Shown in pieces: positions 9,790 to 19,300 of a stretch of DNA of 64,000 bases. The DNA comes from JAMXLG01 sp963765935 (GTDB lineage: Bacteria; Vulcanimicrobiota; Vulcanimicrobiia; Vulcanimicrobiales; Vulcanimicrobiaceae), in the NCBI GenBank assembly GCA_963765935.1, contig CAVXXX010000001.1:806001-870000 (forward strand), in the 5' to 3' direction. Each line of letters begins with the position of its first letter. Position 1 is the stretch's first letter. The notes beneath the pieces were generated by a model. It saw nothing but the letters and a program-made list of their open reading frames with translations. It made no database searches and was not told where the DNA came from. The translations under genes and the position numbers were made by a program.

Positions 9790-11328
9790 CTAATACTGCG
9801 ATAAGCTGTCGAGCGCGTGCACGTAGGCATCGTCGGGATCACCGGGCGAGTCGTTGATCATGAAGGCGAAAGCGAGCCTCCCGTGGCGTTTCGTGTCGAC
9901 GTACCCCGCAAGCGAATCGGCGTCGCTCAAGTGCCCCGTCTTCGCCCGCACGCGGGCTGACGTGAAGTGATAGTATTTCAGTGTTCCGTCGCGTCCGCCG
10001 GCCGGAAGCAGCGGATACAGTTCCGCGCCGCCGTCCCGCAACTCTGCATCGCTTAATATGCGAGCGAGCGTCAATGCTGATATGCGATTAGCTTCCGCCA
10101 GGCCGCTTCCGTCATAAAGGTGTATCCCGGGAACCGGAATGGAGCGCGAGCGCAAAAATTGCAGCTCGGCTTCGATCCCGTTGCGATCGTCGGCTTCACC
10201 AATTGCGTCTCCGCCTAAGGTGCGCAACAGTTGCTCCGCATAGTGATTGTCGGAAACATAGAGCATGTGCGTCACGAGCGCCGGCAGCGCCGCACTGCGA
10301 TGTTCCCAAAGCGCAATTGAATCGATCGGAACGCCGCCCACCGACAAAGCTGCGCTCGTGCGGATGCCCTCCTCTTCCAGCATCGTTTGCAGAACCGTAC
10401 CGGCATAGTGGGGAATGTCGTGAACCGGCAGCCAGAATTTCTCCTCGATACCGGCCGGGATGTATCCGTCGACGTGAAACGCGTTCCCGTCCTGGGGCGC
10501 AATAATCACCGAGTCCGCGCCGCTGCTAGTGGTCACCGTTCCGTACGTTCGAACATCGGAGCTCTTTGGTACGACGACGACACGAGCCGCGTCTCCCGGC
10601 GACGTTCCATACACCCGAAACTCCGTCGTATCGCCGTCGAGCGAAACGCCGCTCACCGGCGTTTGAAAGTCTTCTCCCGCGTCGGCTGCGCTCCAGTGCG
10701 GGTTGATTTCGGGGCCACGTATCACGCTTGGATCGATCACCACGCCGCCGTCGATACGGCGCAAACCGCCGCGATGCAATGCCTGTACGCCCGTTCGTAT
10801 ATCGCTACTGCGAAACGACGGATCACCGGAACCGACGAGCCACAGATTCCCATCGAGGCTCCCGTCGGAACCGATCGGATGTTCGGCGGCAAGTAACGTG
10901 TGAAACCGGTACGATGGTCCCAGCAGATTGATCGATGCATACGCAACGATCAGCTTTTGCACGGACGCCGGTGTCGCCGCATTCGATGCGCCATACGAAT
11001 AAATCGTCTCGCCGCGCGCTCCGATGACGACCAGACTCGCCCGATCGCCGTCGCCCATTACCGGAGCGAAGGTGTGCGCAAGCATCGTATACGCGGCTCG
11101 AAGCTCCTGTGGCGACCACGGTGCGGCGGGCGGAGCCGTCGGCGCCGGCGTTGCAGAGGCGTGCACCGCGACTTTCGGCACCGGTTGATGCACGAACGCG
11201 CCACGCAGCAACGCGAAAACCGCGATGAGCGCGACGAGGAAGGCTAGGAAGCCGAGAGCTTGACGTTTACGAGCGCGAGAGCGCTTCGATCTTGTCCTGG
11301 AGCTTGCGTTGATCTTCACGTAGGGCAT
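9790..11328 (-). CDS. dacB: D-alanyl-D-alanine carboxypeptidase/endopeptidase, S13 (PBP4) family
   Basis: The 512-residue protein has a basic cytoplasmic start (Arg/Lys-rich, 1-23), one membrane anchor (24-42) and a P/A/T linker. The penicillin-binding domain follows with all three active-site motifs: Ser122-x-x-Lys125 in TPASVQK, Ser-Asp-Asn at 359-361 and Lys-Thr-Gly at 463-465. The long insert between the first two motifs is typical of PBP4. It removes terminal D-Ala from, or cleaves cross-links in, peptidoglycan. The ATG at 11328 lies about 60 bases inside the 3' end of the aminopeptidase gene. No later start would keep the membrane segment, so the overlap looks real. Confidence 0.93.
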   Translation of the reverse strand: MPYVKINASSRTRSKRSRARKRQALGFLAFLVALIAVFALLRGAFVHQPVPKVAVHASATPAPTAPPAAPWSPQELRAAYTMLAHTFAPVMGDGDRASLVVIGARGETIYSYGASNAATPASVQKLIVAYASINLLGPSYRFHTLLAAEHPIGSDGSLDGNLWLVGSGDPSFRSSDIRTGVQALHRGGLRRIDGGVVIDPSVIRGPEINPHWSAADAGEDFQTPVSGVSLDGDTTEFRVYGTSPGDAARVVVVPKSSDVRTYGTVTTSSGADSVIIAPQDGNAFHVDGYIPAGIEEKFWLPVHDIPHYAGTVLQTMLEEEGIRTSAALSVGGVPIDSIALWEHRSAALPALVTHMLYVSDNHYAEQLLRTLGGDAIGEADDRNGIEAELQFLRSRSIPVPGIHLYDGSGLAEANRISALTLARILSDAELRDGGAELYPLLPAGGRDGTLKYYHFTSARVRAKTGHLSDADSLAGYVDTKRHGRLAFAFMINDSPGDPDDAYVHALDSLSQY

Positions 11329-13828
11329 CGAGGTCTGTGCGCAAAGCTGTTACTTGCGCCGGAACTTTCTGTGCTTCACGAATGCGTTGTGTTGCTTCAA
11401 TTGCATCGCGCCGGACGCGGCCGTCGAAGCCGCTGGTTCCGAGGCGATCGAGGGTACCGAGAAGACGTTCATCGGCAAGCGACTCTGCAGCCGAGATCGC
11501 CGCGAGTTGAACGAGAAACATCGGATCGTCGAGGAGCCGATCGAGTGCGTCGACGACGCGCGGACGCGCATCGACGAGAAGTTCGCCGGCGCGTGCCAGC
11601 GCCGGCACTGCCGCTCGCCGCAACCCCTCATCGTGTCCGAGCTTCGTCGCATCGATCAACGGATCGATCGCGCGCTCGTCGGCGAGCTCGGCAAGACCGC
11701 GTGCGGCGCCTGCGGCAACGACGCCGTTCCAACTCCGCTCTTTCACCGCATCGGCGAGAACAGCGAACGCGCGCGCATCGCGTGTCTTTCCAAGCGACGT
11801 CAAGGCCGCTGCGCGCACGATGTACGACTGATCACTTCTTGCGATGAGCAAGAGCGCCGTTGCGACGGCTTCTTCGCGGAAGTTTCCAATCGCCGCAGCG
11901 ACAGCGCGGCGCACCTTCGGATGCGAATGTAAAAGCGCCCGCTCGAGAATATCACGTGCCCACGGTGCGCGTGTCGCGCCGAGTGCACTCGCGGCTTCTT
12001 CCAACACGCCCCAGAACGGTTCGTGCGTGAAGGCGTCGGCGAGCGTTTCGCGGGCGCGCTGGGCGCCGTCCTTTGCAAGCTCGCGCGCCGCTCGAATACG
12101 GGCAACCGGATCGGGGTCCGATGCCAACGTCACCGCGGCGAATTCGAATCCGAATTTATACGTTACGCTCCCGAGGAGAAACGCGCCGGGATCGAAGCGC
12201 ACGAGTTTCGGCTCGGCGTCGAGCGGAACGGTGATCGTTTCATGTGCGCGTTCCAGGTGCACGCGAATGCGCCGCTCATCTGGCATTGGTCCGGCGCCGA
12301 AATTCGAGGAAATCTTCGGAGGTGCGGTACTACAGAAGCCGACCTCGACATCGAAGCGGTATGCCGGGTTTTCTTCGTCGATCTTTTGCTTCTGGTCGAT
12401 CGTCAACGTTGCCGATTTGCGCTGCCCATCCCAGCTCACGCTGACCTCGAGATCGGGATGACCGCCGCGAAAGACCCACTGATCGAAGAAGCCGCGCATA
12501 TTGCGCCCCGTCGCTTCTTCAATGGCGCGAATAAGATCGATCGTCTCGACATTACGCCCCGCATTCTGCGCGACGTAGTGCGCGATCGAGCGCCAGAACC
12601 GTCCCTCACCGAGCTCGCCGCGAAGCATGTGAAGCACCGCGCCGCCTTTTTCATAGAGATGGCGGTCAAAAAGTTCGATGGGATCGATGAAGTGGTTGCA
12701 GACGATGGGACGCCGATAGCGGCTGCCCTCTTCGTCGAGATAGCGCGCGACGCATCCGAATACATCATACAGGTATTCGTCGTACCCGAGATCCGCTTCG
12801 CGCCAGACACACTCGAAATACGTAGCAAACCCTTCGTTCAGCCACGCCTGCGACCAATCACGGCAGGTGAGTAAGTCACCGAACCACTGATGCGCGAGCT
12901 CATGAGAAACCAGTGGATCGCTGGAAAAATCAAGATGGGCGCGCTCGTCGTGCAGCGTCCGGTCGGTCTGGGTTGTGGCCGACGTGTTCTCCATTCCGCC
13001 GAAGATGAAATCGCTGACGGCGATTTGTGAATACCGCGCGTACGGATACGGCGTCTTGATGCGCTCTTCGAACGCCTCGATCATGCGCGGCGTGTTGCCG
13101 AAGGCGCGCTCGCCGTCGGCTTCGTAGCCGGGAAGCACGTAGTACCACACCGGCGTTTTCTGCGCGCCGGCATTGCGTTGTTCGATCTCAACGAACGGTC
13201 CGACGACAAGCGTCATGAGGTACGTCGGATGCGCAACGTCTTGGCGGTAACGAAATCGTGTGTATTCCCCCTCATCGACGCGCTCGACGAGCGCTCCGTT
13301 TGCAAGTGCGAAGAGCCCCTTCGGCACGGCAACGGTCGCCGATGTGGTTTGCTTCGAATGCGGATAATCGAGGCACGGGAACCAGAAGCGCGCGTTCTCA
13401 TCTTGACTCTGCGTCCACGCGTGACGAACGCGGTCGGGATAATCGGGTGTCGGTTCGATGAAGAACAATCCGTGACGCGGTCTAACCGCGCGATACGCGA
13501 CGGCAAACTTCACGCGCTCGCCGGGTTGAATCGGTGGTTCGAACGCGATCGCAAGCTTCTGATCGCGCGATTCGAACGGCTGCGCCGCGCCGTCGCGTTC
13601 GACGCGGGAAATCGCGAGATCGACTGCGTTCAACTCTAAGCGTGTCACCGGCTCGTCCAACGCGCGCACCGTCGTCGTGCAGATGCCGTCGAGCGTTCGT
13701 TCTTCGAGATGCGGTTCGAGATAAAGGTCGATATGCTCGACAACGACCGTTTTATCCGGCCCGTACTGCAAGCTGGCGCCGGGGAGGGCAAACTTGCGAT
13801 GCCCGTCCGGTTCGTCGCGATACTTCAT
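11267..13828 (-). CDS. M1-family zinc aminopeptidase with C-terminal HEAT repeats
   Basis: An 853-residue peptidase. An N-terminal beta-saddle leads to the catalytic domain with GGMEN (277-281, exopeptidase site), HELAH (309-313) and the distal zinc ligand Glu332 in NEGF. From about residue 580 to 820 come alpha-helical HEAT-like repeats (VAVLADAVKERSW, RGLAELADERAIDPL), then a coiled coil tail (LREDQRKLQDKIEAL). Instead of the ERAP1-type C domain this resembles the TAF2/cold-active aminopeptidase arrangement with HEAT scaffolding. It probably trims N-terminal residues from peptides. It is cytoplasmic by appearance, with no signal peptide. Confidence 0.92.
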   Translation of the reverse strand: MKYRDEPDGHRKFALPGASLQYGPDKTVVVEHIDLYLEPHLEERTLDGICTTTVRALDEPVTRLELNAVDLAISRVERDGAAQPFESRDQKLAIAFEPPIQPGERVKFAVAYRAVRPRHGLFFIEPTPDYPDRVRHAWTQSQDENARFWFPCLDYPHSKQTTSATVAVPKGLFALANGALVERVDEGEYTRFRYRQDVAHPTYLMTLVVGPFVEIEQRNAGAQKTPVWYYVLPGYEADGERAFGNTPRMIEAFEERIKTPYPYARYSQIAVSDFIFGGMENTSATTQTDRTLHDERAHLDFSSDPLVSHELAHQWFGDLLTCRDWSQAWLNEGFATYFECVWREADLGYDEYLYDVFGCVARYLDEEGSRYRRPIVCNHFIDPIELFDRHLYEKGGAVLHMLRGELGEGRFWRSIAHYVAQNAGRNVETIDLIRAIEEATGRNMRGFFDQWVFRGGHPDLEVSVSWDGQRKSATLTIDQKQKIDEENPAYRFDVEVGFCSTAPPKISSNFGAGPMPDERRIRVHLERAHETITVPLDAEPKLVRFDPGAFLLGSVTYKFGFEFAAVTLASDPDPVARIRAARELAKDGAQRARETLADAFTHEPFWGVLEEAASALGATRAPWARDILERALLHSHPKVRRAVAAAIGNFREEAVATALLLIARSDQSYIVRAAALTSLGKTRDARAFAVLADAVKERSWNGVVAAGAARGLAELADERAIDPLIDATKLGHDEGLRRAAVPALARAGELLVDARPRVVDALDRLLDDPMFLVQLAAISAAESLADERLLGTLDRLGTSGFDGRVRRDAIEATQRIREAQKVPAQVTALRTDLDALREDQRKLQDKIEALSRS

Positions 13829-13833
13829 GAAGG

Positions 13834-14583
13834 TCAGGCGTTTCGCTCGTCGGCTTCGGTCAACCCCCCGGTGACCGCAATCACCGCGCCCGTTACGTAA
13901 TCACGCTCGGCCGCGACTAAAAAGCGTACGACGTCGGCAATGTCTTCGAAACTTCCCGCGCGACCGCGAGGCGCCGGGCTCACGACCGCGTGCGCCGCTG
14001 CGCGCGCAATCGTTTTGTTCTTGATATGGCCCGGTTCGATCACGTTCACCGTGATGTTTTTCGGTGCTTCTTCGACGGCCAAGCAGCGCGCAAACGCGAC
14101 CACGGCGCTCTTTGCCGCTTGATGGAGCGTGAAGCCGCGAAACGGACGGGTTTCGCTCGAGCCGTTCATGCCGAAGAACACAATGCGCCCGAACTGTGCC
14201 GCTCGCATGGCAGGGAGCACCGCGCGAGCGGCAAGCACGGCGCTTCGCACGTTGCCGTTAAACATCTCGCGATAGTCATCCATCGTCATGCGTTCGAAGC
14301 GTTTGACGACCATTGGTCCGACGCCGTGCACGAGCGTGTCGAACGGTCCGCGGCTTTGCACGAACTCATCGAGTGCCGCAACCACGTCGTCTTCGCTCGA
14401 CGAAAAGTCGATTTGCACCGCAGACGCTTGCGTGCCCGACGCTTCGATCGCGCGCAGGGTGTCGGCGGGCGCGGTCGCGCGATAGGTGATTGCGACATGG
14501 TCGAATCCGTGACGCGCGAGCGCCGCCGCGATGCCCGCGGAGAGACCGCTTGCCGCACCGGTCACGAGCGCCCTACGCGACAT
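13834..14583 (-). CDS. Short-chain dehydrogenase/reductase with atypical active site
   Basis: A 249-residue Rossmann protein. I start it at 14583, because the residues further upstream read as out-of-frame sequence of the FrnE-like gene. The nucleotide motif is TGAASGLSAGI (8-18) and the NVRSAV helix is present. The usual YxxxK catalytic pair reads His154-Q-A-A-Lys158: the Tyr is replaced by His (cat on the DNA). The Ser position is GSSE (141-144). The C-terminal YVTGAVIAVTGGLTE is typical of FabG-like enzymes. It overlaps the stop of the preceding gene by 11 bases. Dehydrogenase activity is uncertain; an altered mechanism or a binding role is possible. Confidence 0.85.
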   Translation of the reverse strand: MSRRALVTGAASGLSAGIAAALARHGFDHVAITYRATAPADTLRAIEASGTQASAVQIDFSSSEDDVVAALDEFVQSRGPFDTLVHGVGPMVVKRFERMTMDDYREMFNGNVRSAVLAARAVLPAMRAAQFGRIVFFGMNGSSETRPFRGFTLHQAAKSAVVAFARCLAVEEAPKNITVNVIEPGHIKNKTIARAAAHAVVSPAPRGRAGSFEDIADVVRFLVAAERDYVTGAVIAVTGGLTEADERNA

Positions 14584-15190
14584 CACCCATTTGTTCCAGG
14601 ATTCGCACGAATGTGTCGGTATCGATGGCGCCCGGCACGAGAAACTCGCCGTTGAACACGAAGCTGGGAACGGCCGTAATGCCGTGGTCGAACGCCGCGA
14701 CGAGTTCTTGGCGCACGGCATCGACGCCGTCATCACTCTCGAGGTACGCCGCTAACGTCTCGGCATCAAGTCCGGTGTCGCGCCCGCGGCGCACCAGGAC
14801 GTTGAGATCGCTGATGTCGAGTCCCTCGGTAAAGTATGCGGAGAAGAGTGACTTCTCCAACTCATGCTCGCCGCCGTTTATGCGAGCGAACGCGAGCGCA
14901 CGATGGGCATCAAACGTGTTCGCCGTTAGCGCGCGTCCGAAGTAAAAATCAAGACCTTCGGCTGCAGCTTCACGCGTAACGCGCTCCTCGATCTCGGGTG
15001 CTTCGTCGCCGAACTTTTTCGCGTACCGTTCGCGCGCGGGAACGCCGGGAACCGGCGCCTCGGGGTCGAGCTGAAACGGATGACGACGAATCGAGACTTC
15101 GCGGTTAAATCGCGCAAGCGCGCGGTCGAAGCGTGTTTCTCCGATGTAGCACCACGGACAGACGATATCGCTCCAGATGTCGATACGCAT
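14573..15190 (-). CDS. DsbA-family FrnE-like thiol oxidoreductase
   Basis: The 205-residue protein starts at ATG 15190 (MRIDIWSDIVCPWC); an upstream extension to 15307 is Cys/Arg-rich noise. The thioredoxin-fold redox motif CPWC is at 11-14, then a helical insertion with GRALTANTFDAHRAL, and the cis-Pro loop GITAVPSFVFNGEFLVPGA. This matches the cytoplasmic FrnE/2-hydroxychromene isomerase-like branch of DsbA, linked to oxidative stress tolerance in Deinococcus. It has no signal peptide. It is coupled to the SDR gene by an 11-base overlap. Confidence 0.9.
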   Translation of the reverse strand: MRIDIWSDIVCPWCYIGETRFDRALARFNREVSIRRHPFQLDPEAPVPGVPARERYAKKFGDEAPEIEERVTREAAAEGLDFYFGRALTANTFDAHRALAFARINGGEHELEKSLFSAYFTEGLDISDLNVLVRRGRDTGLDAETLAAYLESDDGVDAVRQELVAAFDHGITAVPSFVFNGEFLVPGAIDTDTFVRILEQMGDVA

Positions 15191-15257
15191 ACAATGAGGG
15201 CGGTTGCGTTCACAACCGCCCTCTTCCCCCCAACCCAAGAGACAAGCCTTCGAGGTA

Positions 15258-16310
15258 CTACATCGAGTAGGTGTAGCGTCGTTCGATGGACGCGCCGCCC
15301 GGCCCAATCGACTGGACGAGCACCGTGACCGACGAACCGCTAATATTGTTCAGCGAAATTGCGGTGCTGAAAACGCCGTTCGAATCGGCCGTCACCGTCG
15401 TTTGGTACGCGCCCGTTCCAACTTGAAAGACGCCGAACGCCGTAGCCTGACCGTTGGCTACGATGCGAACTTGCGATCCCGGCAGCGTGCGGCCGGAGAA
15501 GTTGAAGTTGCTGCTCACGTGTGAGCCTTCCGCAGGTTGAACGTTACGGATGTAATTCGCGCCGGCTGCACCGCCGGTAGAGAACGACCAACCTGTTGAA
15601 AAGGACGCGCCCGCCTGGGTTGTTCCCGTCAGGTTCACGCGATGCGTTCCGGCCGGCAGCTGGAACGACGGCGTTACGTCAAATCCATTGGCGTTACTAT
15701 AGACATCGCTCGTGACGTCGCGGCCGTCTATCCTCACGCGTAGCGTGCTCTGTTGTACTGGTTCGCTAAACGTTGCCCGAATTGCCGGATTGAGCGTGTT
15801 GACGGAACCGTTTGGCGCGGGCCGTTGATTCGAAAGGTTAAACGACTGATTCGATGGTGCGGCAGCATTGCCGCCGCTGCCGGTAATGGTAACCGTGCTC
15901 GTATTGTTGTTCCAGTCGACTGCGGCGCCCAATGCTTGCGCGACGAACCGCAGCGGCACGAGCGTGCGCGAGCCGACGAGGAACGGCGCGACATCGAGTC
16001 CTTGGGTTTGTCCGTTGACCGTTGCTTGCGTCGAACCAATGCGCAGCGAAATGTTGCGTCCGTTGCCGGTCGCATTAATGACCCCGTTTGCATAGACGAC
16101 GCTTGCGCCGAGACGTTCGAAGACGCCCCGCAACGGAACAAACACGCGACCCGCGCGTTCGATCGGCGGTTGATCGAACGACACCTGTTGTCCGTTGACA
16201 ATAACGCTGACTCCGGCAGCCGACACCGGCGCCGGCACGGAAGTAGACATCGCGACCGGGATCGCGAATATCGCTGCAAGAGCGGTTCCTCGTGCAATCG
16301 TGCTGCCCAT
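15258..16310 (-). CDS. Secreted stalk-domain (copper amine oxidase N-like) protein with Ig-like modules
   Basis: A signal peptide of about 33 residues (ALAAIFAIPVA...VSAAG) is followed by two stalk/CuAO-N repeats: VIVNGQQVSFDQPP..RVFVPLRGVFERLGA and TQATVNGQTQGLDVAP..RTLVPLRFVAQALGA. A S/N-rich linker and two bacterial Ig-like domains follow (about 150-350), ending RRYTYSM. Stalk domains are found on envelope proteins in Firmicutes, Armatimonadota and Eremiobacterota, and probably bind wall or surface polymers. I prefer ATG 16310; an in-frame TTG at 16382 would add 24 residues. It lies downstream of the RND pump gene, probably transcribed with it. Confidence 0.85.
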   Translation of the reverse strand: MGSTIARGTALAAIFAIPVAMSTSVPAPVSAAGVSVIVNGQQVSFDQPPIERAGRVFVPLRGVFERLGASVVYANGVINATGNGRNISLRIGSTQATVNGQTQGLDVAPFLVGSRTLVPLRFVAQALGAAVDWNNNTSTVTITGSGGNAAAPSNQSFNLSNQRPAPNGSVNTLNPAIRATFSEPVQQSTLRVRIDGRDVTSDVYSNANGFDVTPSFQLPAGTHRVNLTGTTQAGASFSTGWSFSTGGAAGANYIRNVQPAEGSHVSSNFNFSGRTLPGSQVRIVANGQATAFGVFQVGTGAYQTTVTADSNGVFSTAISLNNISGSSVTVLVQSIGPGGASIERRYTYSM

Positions 16311-16387
16311 CGCTCGACGTATACCCAACCGTCCCGCGCTTAATCCGCCTGTTCGATTTCGAACAAGCGGATTAGCAGACAAGGGTC

Positions 16388-19300
16388 CTACGCGTGCGCC
16401 GGCACGGTCGCGCCTTCGAGCTCGCGCTCAACCGCTTTGCGGTCAGCGCGATGTTCGAAGAAGCCCATCCACGTGTTGTAGATCATCGGAATCAAGAAGA
16501 GCGTCAGGATGAGCGAGCTCATGAGACCGCCGATGATTACCGTCCCAATCGCTTGGCGCCATTCCGACCCCGCATCATACCCCATGGAGAGCGGCAACAT
16601 GCCGAAGATCATTGCAACTGTCGTCATGATAATCGGACGGAAACGCGTTGAGCAGGCTTGCAACACGGCGTCCTTGACGCGCATTCCGCGTTTCACGAGC
16701 GTATTCGAATAGTCGACAAGGAGAATGCCGTTCTTCGCCACGAGTCCGAAGAGCATCACGATTCCGAGCATGGAGATAATGTTCAACGATTGCACGGAGC
16801 TCGTCTTACCGAGGATCCCGAGGAAAACCAGTGCGCCGATGATCGCAAGGGGGACGGTGAACATGACGATGAGCGGCTCGAGGAACGATCCGTAGAGCAC
16901 CACCATGAGCATGTAGACGAGAACGAACGACACGGTCAGACCGATCGCCATGTTCACGGCTGCCTCCATCGCCCATTGGCTGTCGCCTTCAGCTTTCAAC
17001 CCGACGCCTTGCGGAAGGAAGCCCGGCTCCTGGAGCTTTTTCGAGAGTGGTCCCTGGACTTGGCCAAGCGCGTATCCCGGAAGCAGGTCGCCGATGACGT
17101 TCACGACGCGTTGGCGGTCCATGCGCTCAATCTTCGTCGGTGCCGTAGTCCAATTGAACGTTGCAACACGCCCCAGCGGAACGAGTGTTCCATCGCTCGA
17201 GCGTACGCGCACGTTGGATAACTGCTCGACCGTCGAACGATCGGCCAGCGGAAATTGCACGCGCACGTCGACGAGGCCCGTATCGGTGCGAACGCGCGTC
17301 GCGACCGCGCCGTCAACAGCGATGCGCGCGATGTTTGCAGCGTCCGACGGATTCACGCCGAGAACGGTACACTTCGCGCGATCGATGTCGACATTCAACC
17401 GCGGCGACCCCAACTCGGCGCTCGTTGCAACGTTGACGGAACCCGGAACCGTCCGGAGGAATTGCGCAACCTTCTCCGCAGCCGGTCCAATTTCGTCATC
17501 CGGTCCGGTCAACGCATAGAAAATTGAAGATCCGTTGCCGTTATCACCGGCAACTTCTAGTTCGCCGCCGGGCACGAGGTAGGTAAGCTTTCGAATCTTT
17601 TCTACTGCCTTGTTCGTGTCTTTCACGCGATCCTTACGCATGCTCGCATAGATCGAAGCGAAGTTTCCACCGGTGACGCCGCCGTGCCCCAATTGCTTGC
17701 GTCCAACCACCGAACTGACGGATTCGATCCCATCGATCTTCAGGATTGCTTTTTCCAATGTCGTCACGTACTTGTTGGTGGCGGCAATAGGCGTACCCGA
17801 CGGGTAGTTAAGAATCATGTTGATCTCGCCGTCTTGGGAAGCGGGAAATGCGTCCGTGCTTACACCGAACGGCCACAACGTCGCGCCGAGGAAGACCGGC
17901 AGCGCAAGAGAGATAATAGCCACGCGCTTATGCGATCCAAGCAACCAGAACCCGTGCGCCCGCTCCGCCTTGGCTCGCCGACGAACCACCGCGGCCACCG
18001 CGTACGTGAGACCGGTTACCGCTAGGATAATCGCGTCGATGACCCACGTCGCTTGATGGCCTCCGGCCGCGAGCGAGAGCGCATTGGCGAACAACACTGC
18101 ACAGACGAACACGACGAACGTCCCGTGCTCGAGCGCCCAAGGTAACATCTTCTCGCGATACGCCTTGACGATTCCATCGTAGCGTTGAACGAACGCATTA
18201 CACAAAAGTATCGCGACGATGAATACGGCAAAGAGATTGAGCGTGTACCATCCGGTAATTTGACCCGCCACAAACATCGCGACGGCCAGGCTAAAGACGC
18301 CGGCATTCAGCGCGCGGTTATCGAGAACGAGAAGCCACTTTGGCGCTGCCTCGGAGCGGCGCACGACGCTCCAACGCGCGGCAAGCATGGGCGTGAGCGT
18401 GAACGATACGAGCAGCGAGAAGAGCGTTGCAATCACGACGACCGATGCAAACTCGCGCAGATACGCACCGACGATACCCGACATGAATACGATCGGCAGG
18501 AAGACGATGACATCCACAAGCGTGATGGCAATGGCAGCGCCGCCGATCTCGGTACGGCCCGTGATGGCCGCATTCATCGCATCTTCACCCATGTCGCGGT
18601 GACGCGTTATGTTCTCGAGGACGACGATTGAGTCGTCGACCAGGATGCCGATGATCAGCGAGAGCCCCATCATCGACATCATGTCGATGTGGAATCCGGA
18701 CAACTTCATGAGGATGAACGTCGCCATAATCGAGGTTGGAATCGCCAAGAAGACCACAACCGCGTTACGCCACGCATGAAGGAAGAGCAACATCACTAAG
18801 GCGGTCAGAATGATCCCCTCGATGAGAGAGTATCCGACGCCCTGCAACTGCTGTTGCGTCTCATCCGCAGGCGCGTCGATTTCGTGGAAGTTCAATTGCG
18901 GGAACTTCCCTTCGATCATCTTCATTTGCGCGCGCGCGATCTGCGTGGCTTTTATCTGGTCGGCATCGAGCGTCGGTTGCAACTCGATGCGGACGCGCGG
19001 CTCTCCATTGTAAGCTGAAATCGTCCGCATTTCGATATGTGCATCGCTGACGTCCGCAACGTCGCCGACCTTCAAATTCTTCACCGGCAATGCTGTGTTT
19101 GTCGGAGGCGAGAGCGGAATCGCCGCGAGATCGCCCGCCTGTTCGACGTAGGAATGCACTGCGACGGTGGCTTCGCGTGTGGGTTGCGTCATAATGCCGC
19201 CCGGCACATTGATGTTATTCTGCGCGATCGCGTTGAATACGTCCGAGAGCGTCGCGCCGGTTCCGTCGAGTCGCATCTGACTCGGCTCGACATGGAACTC

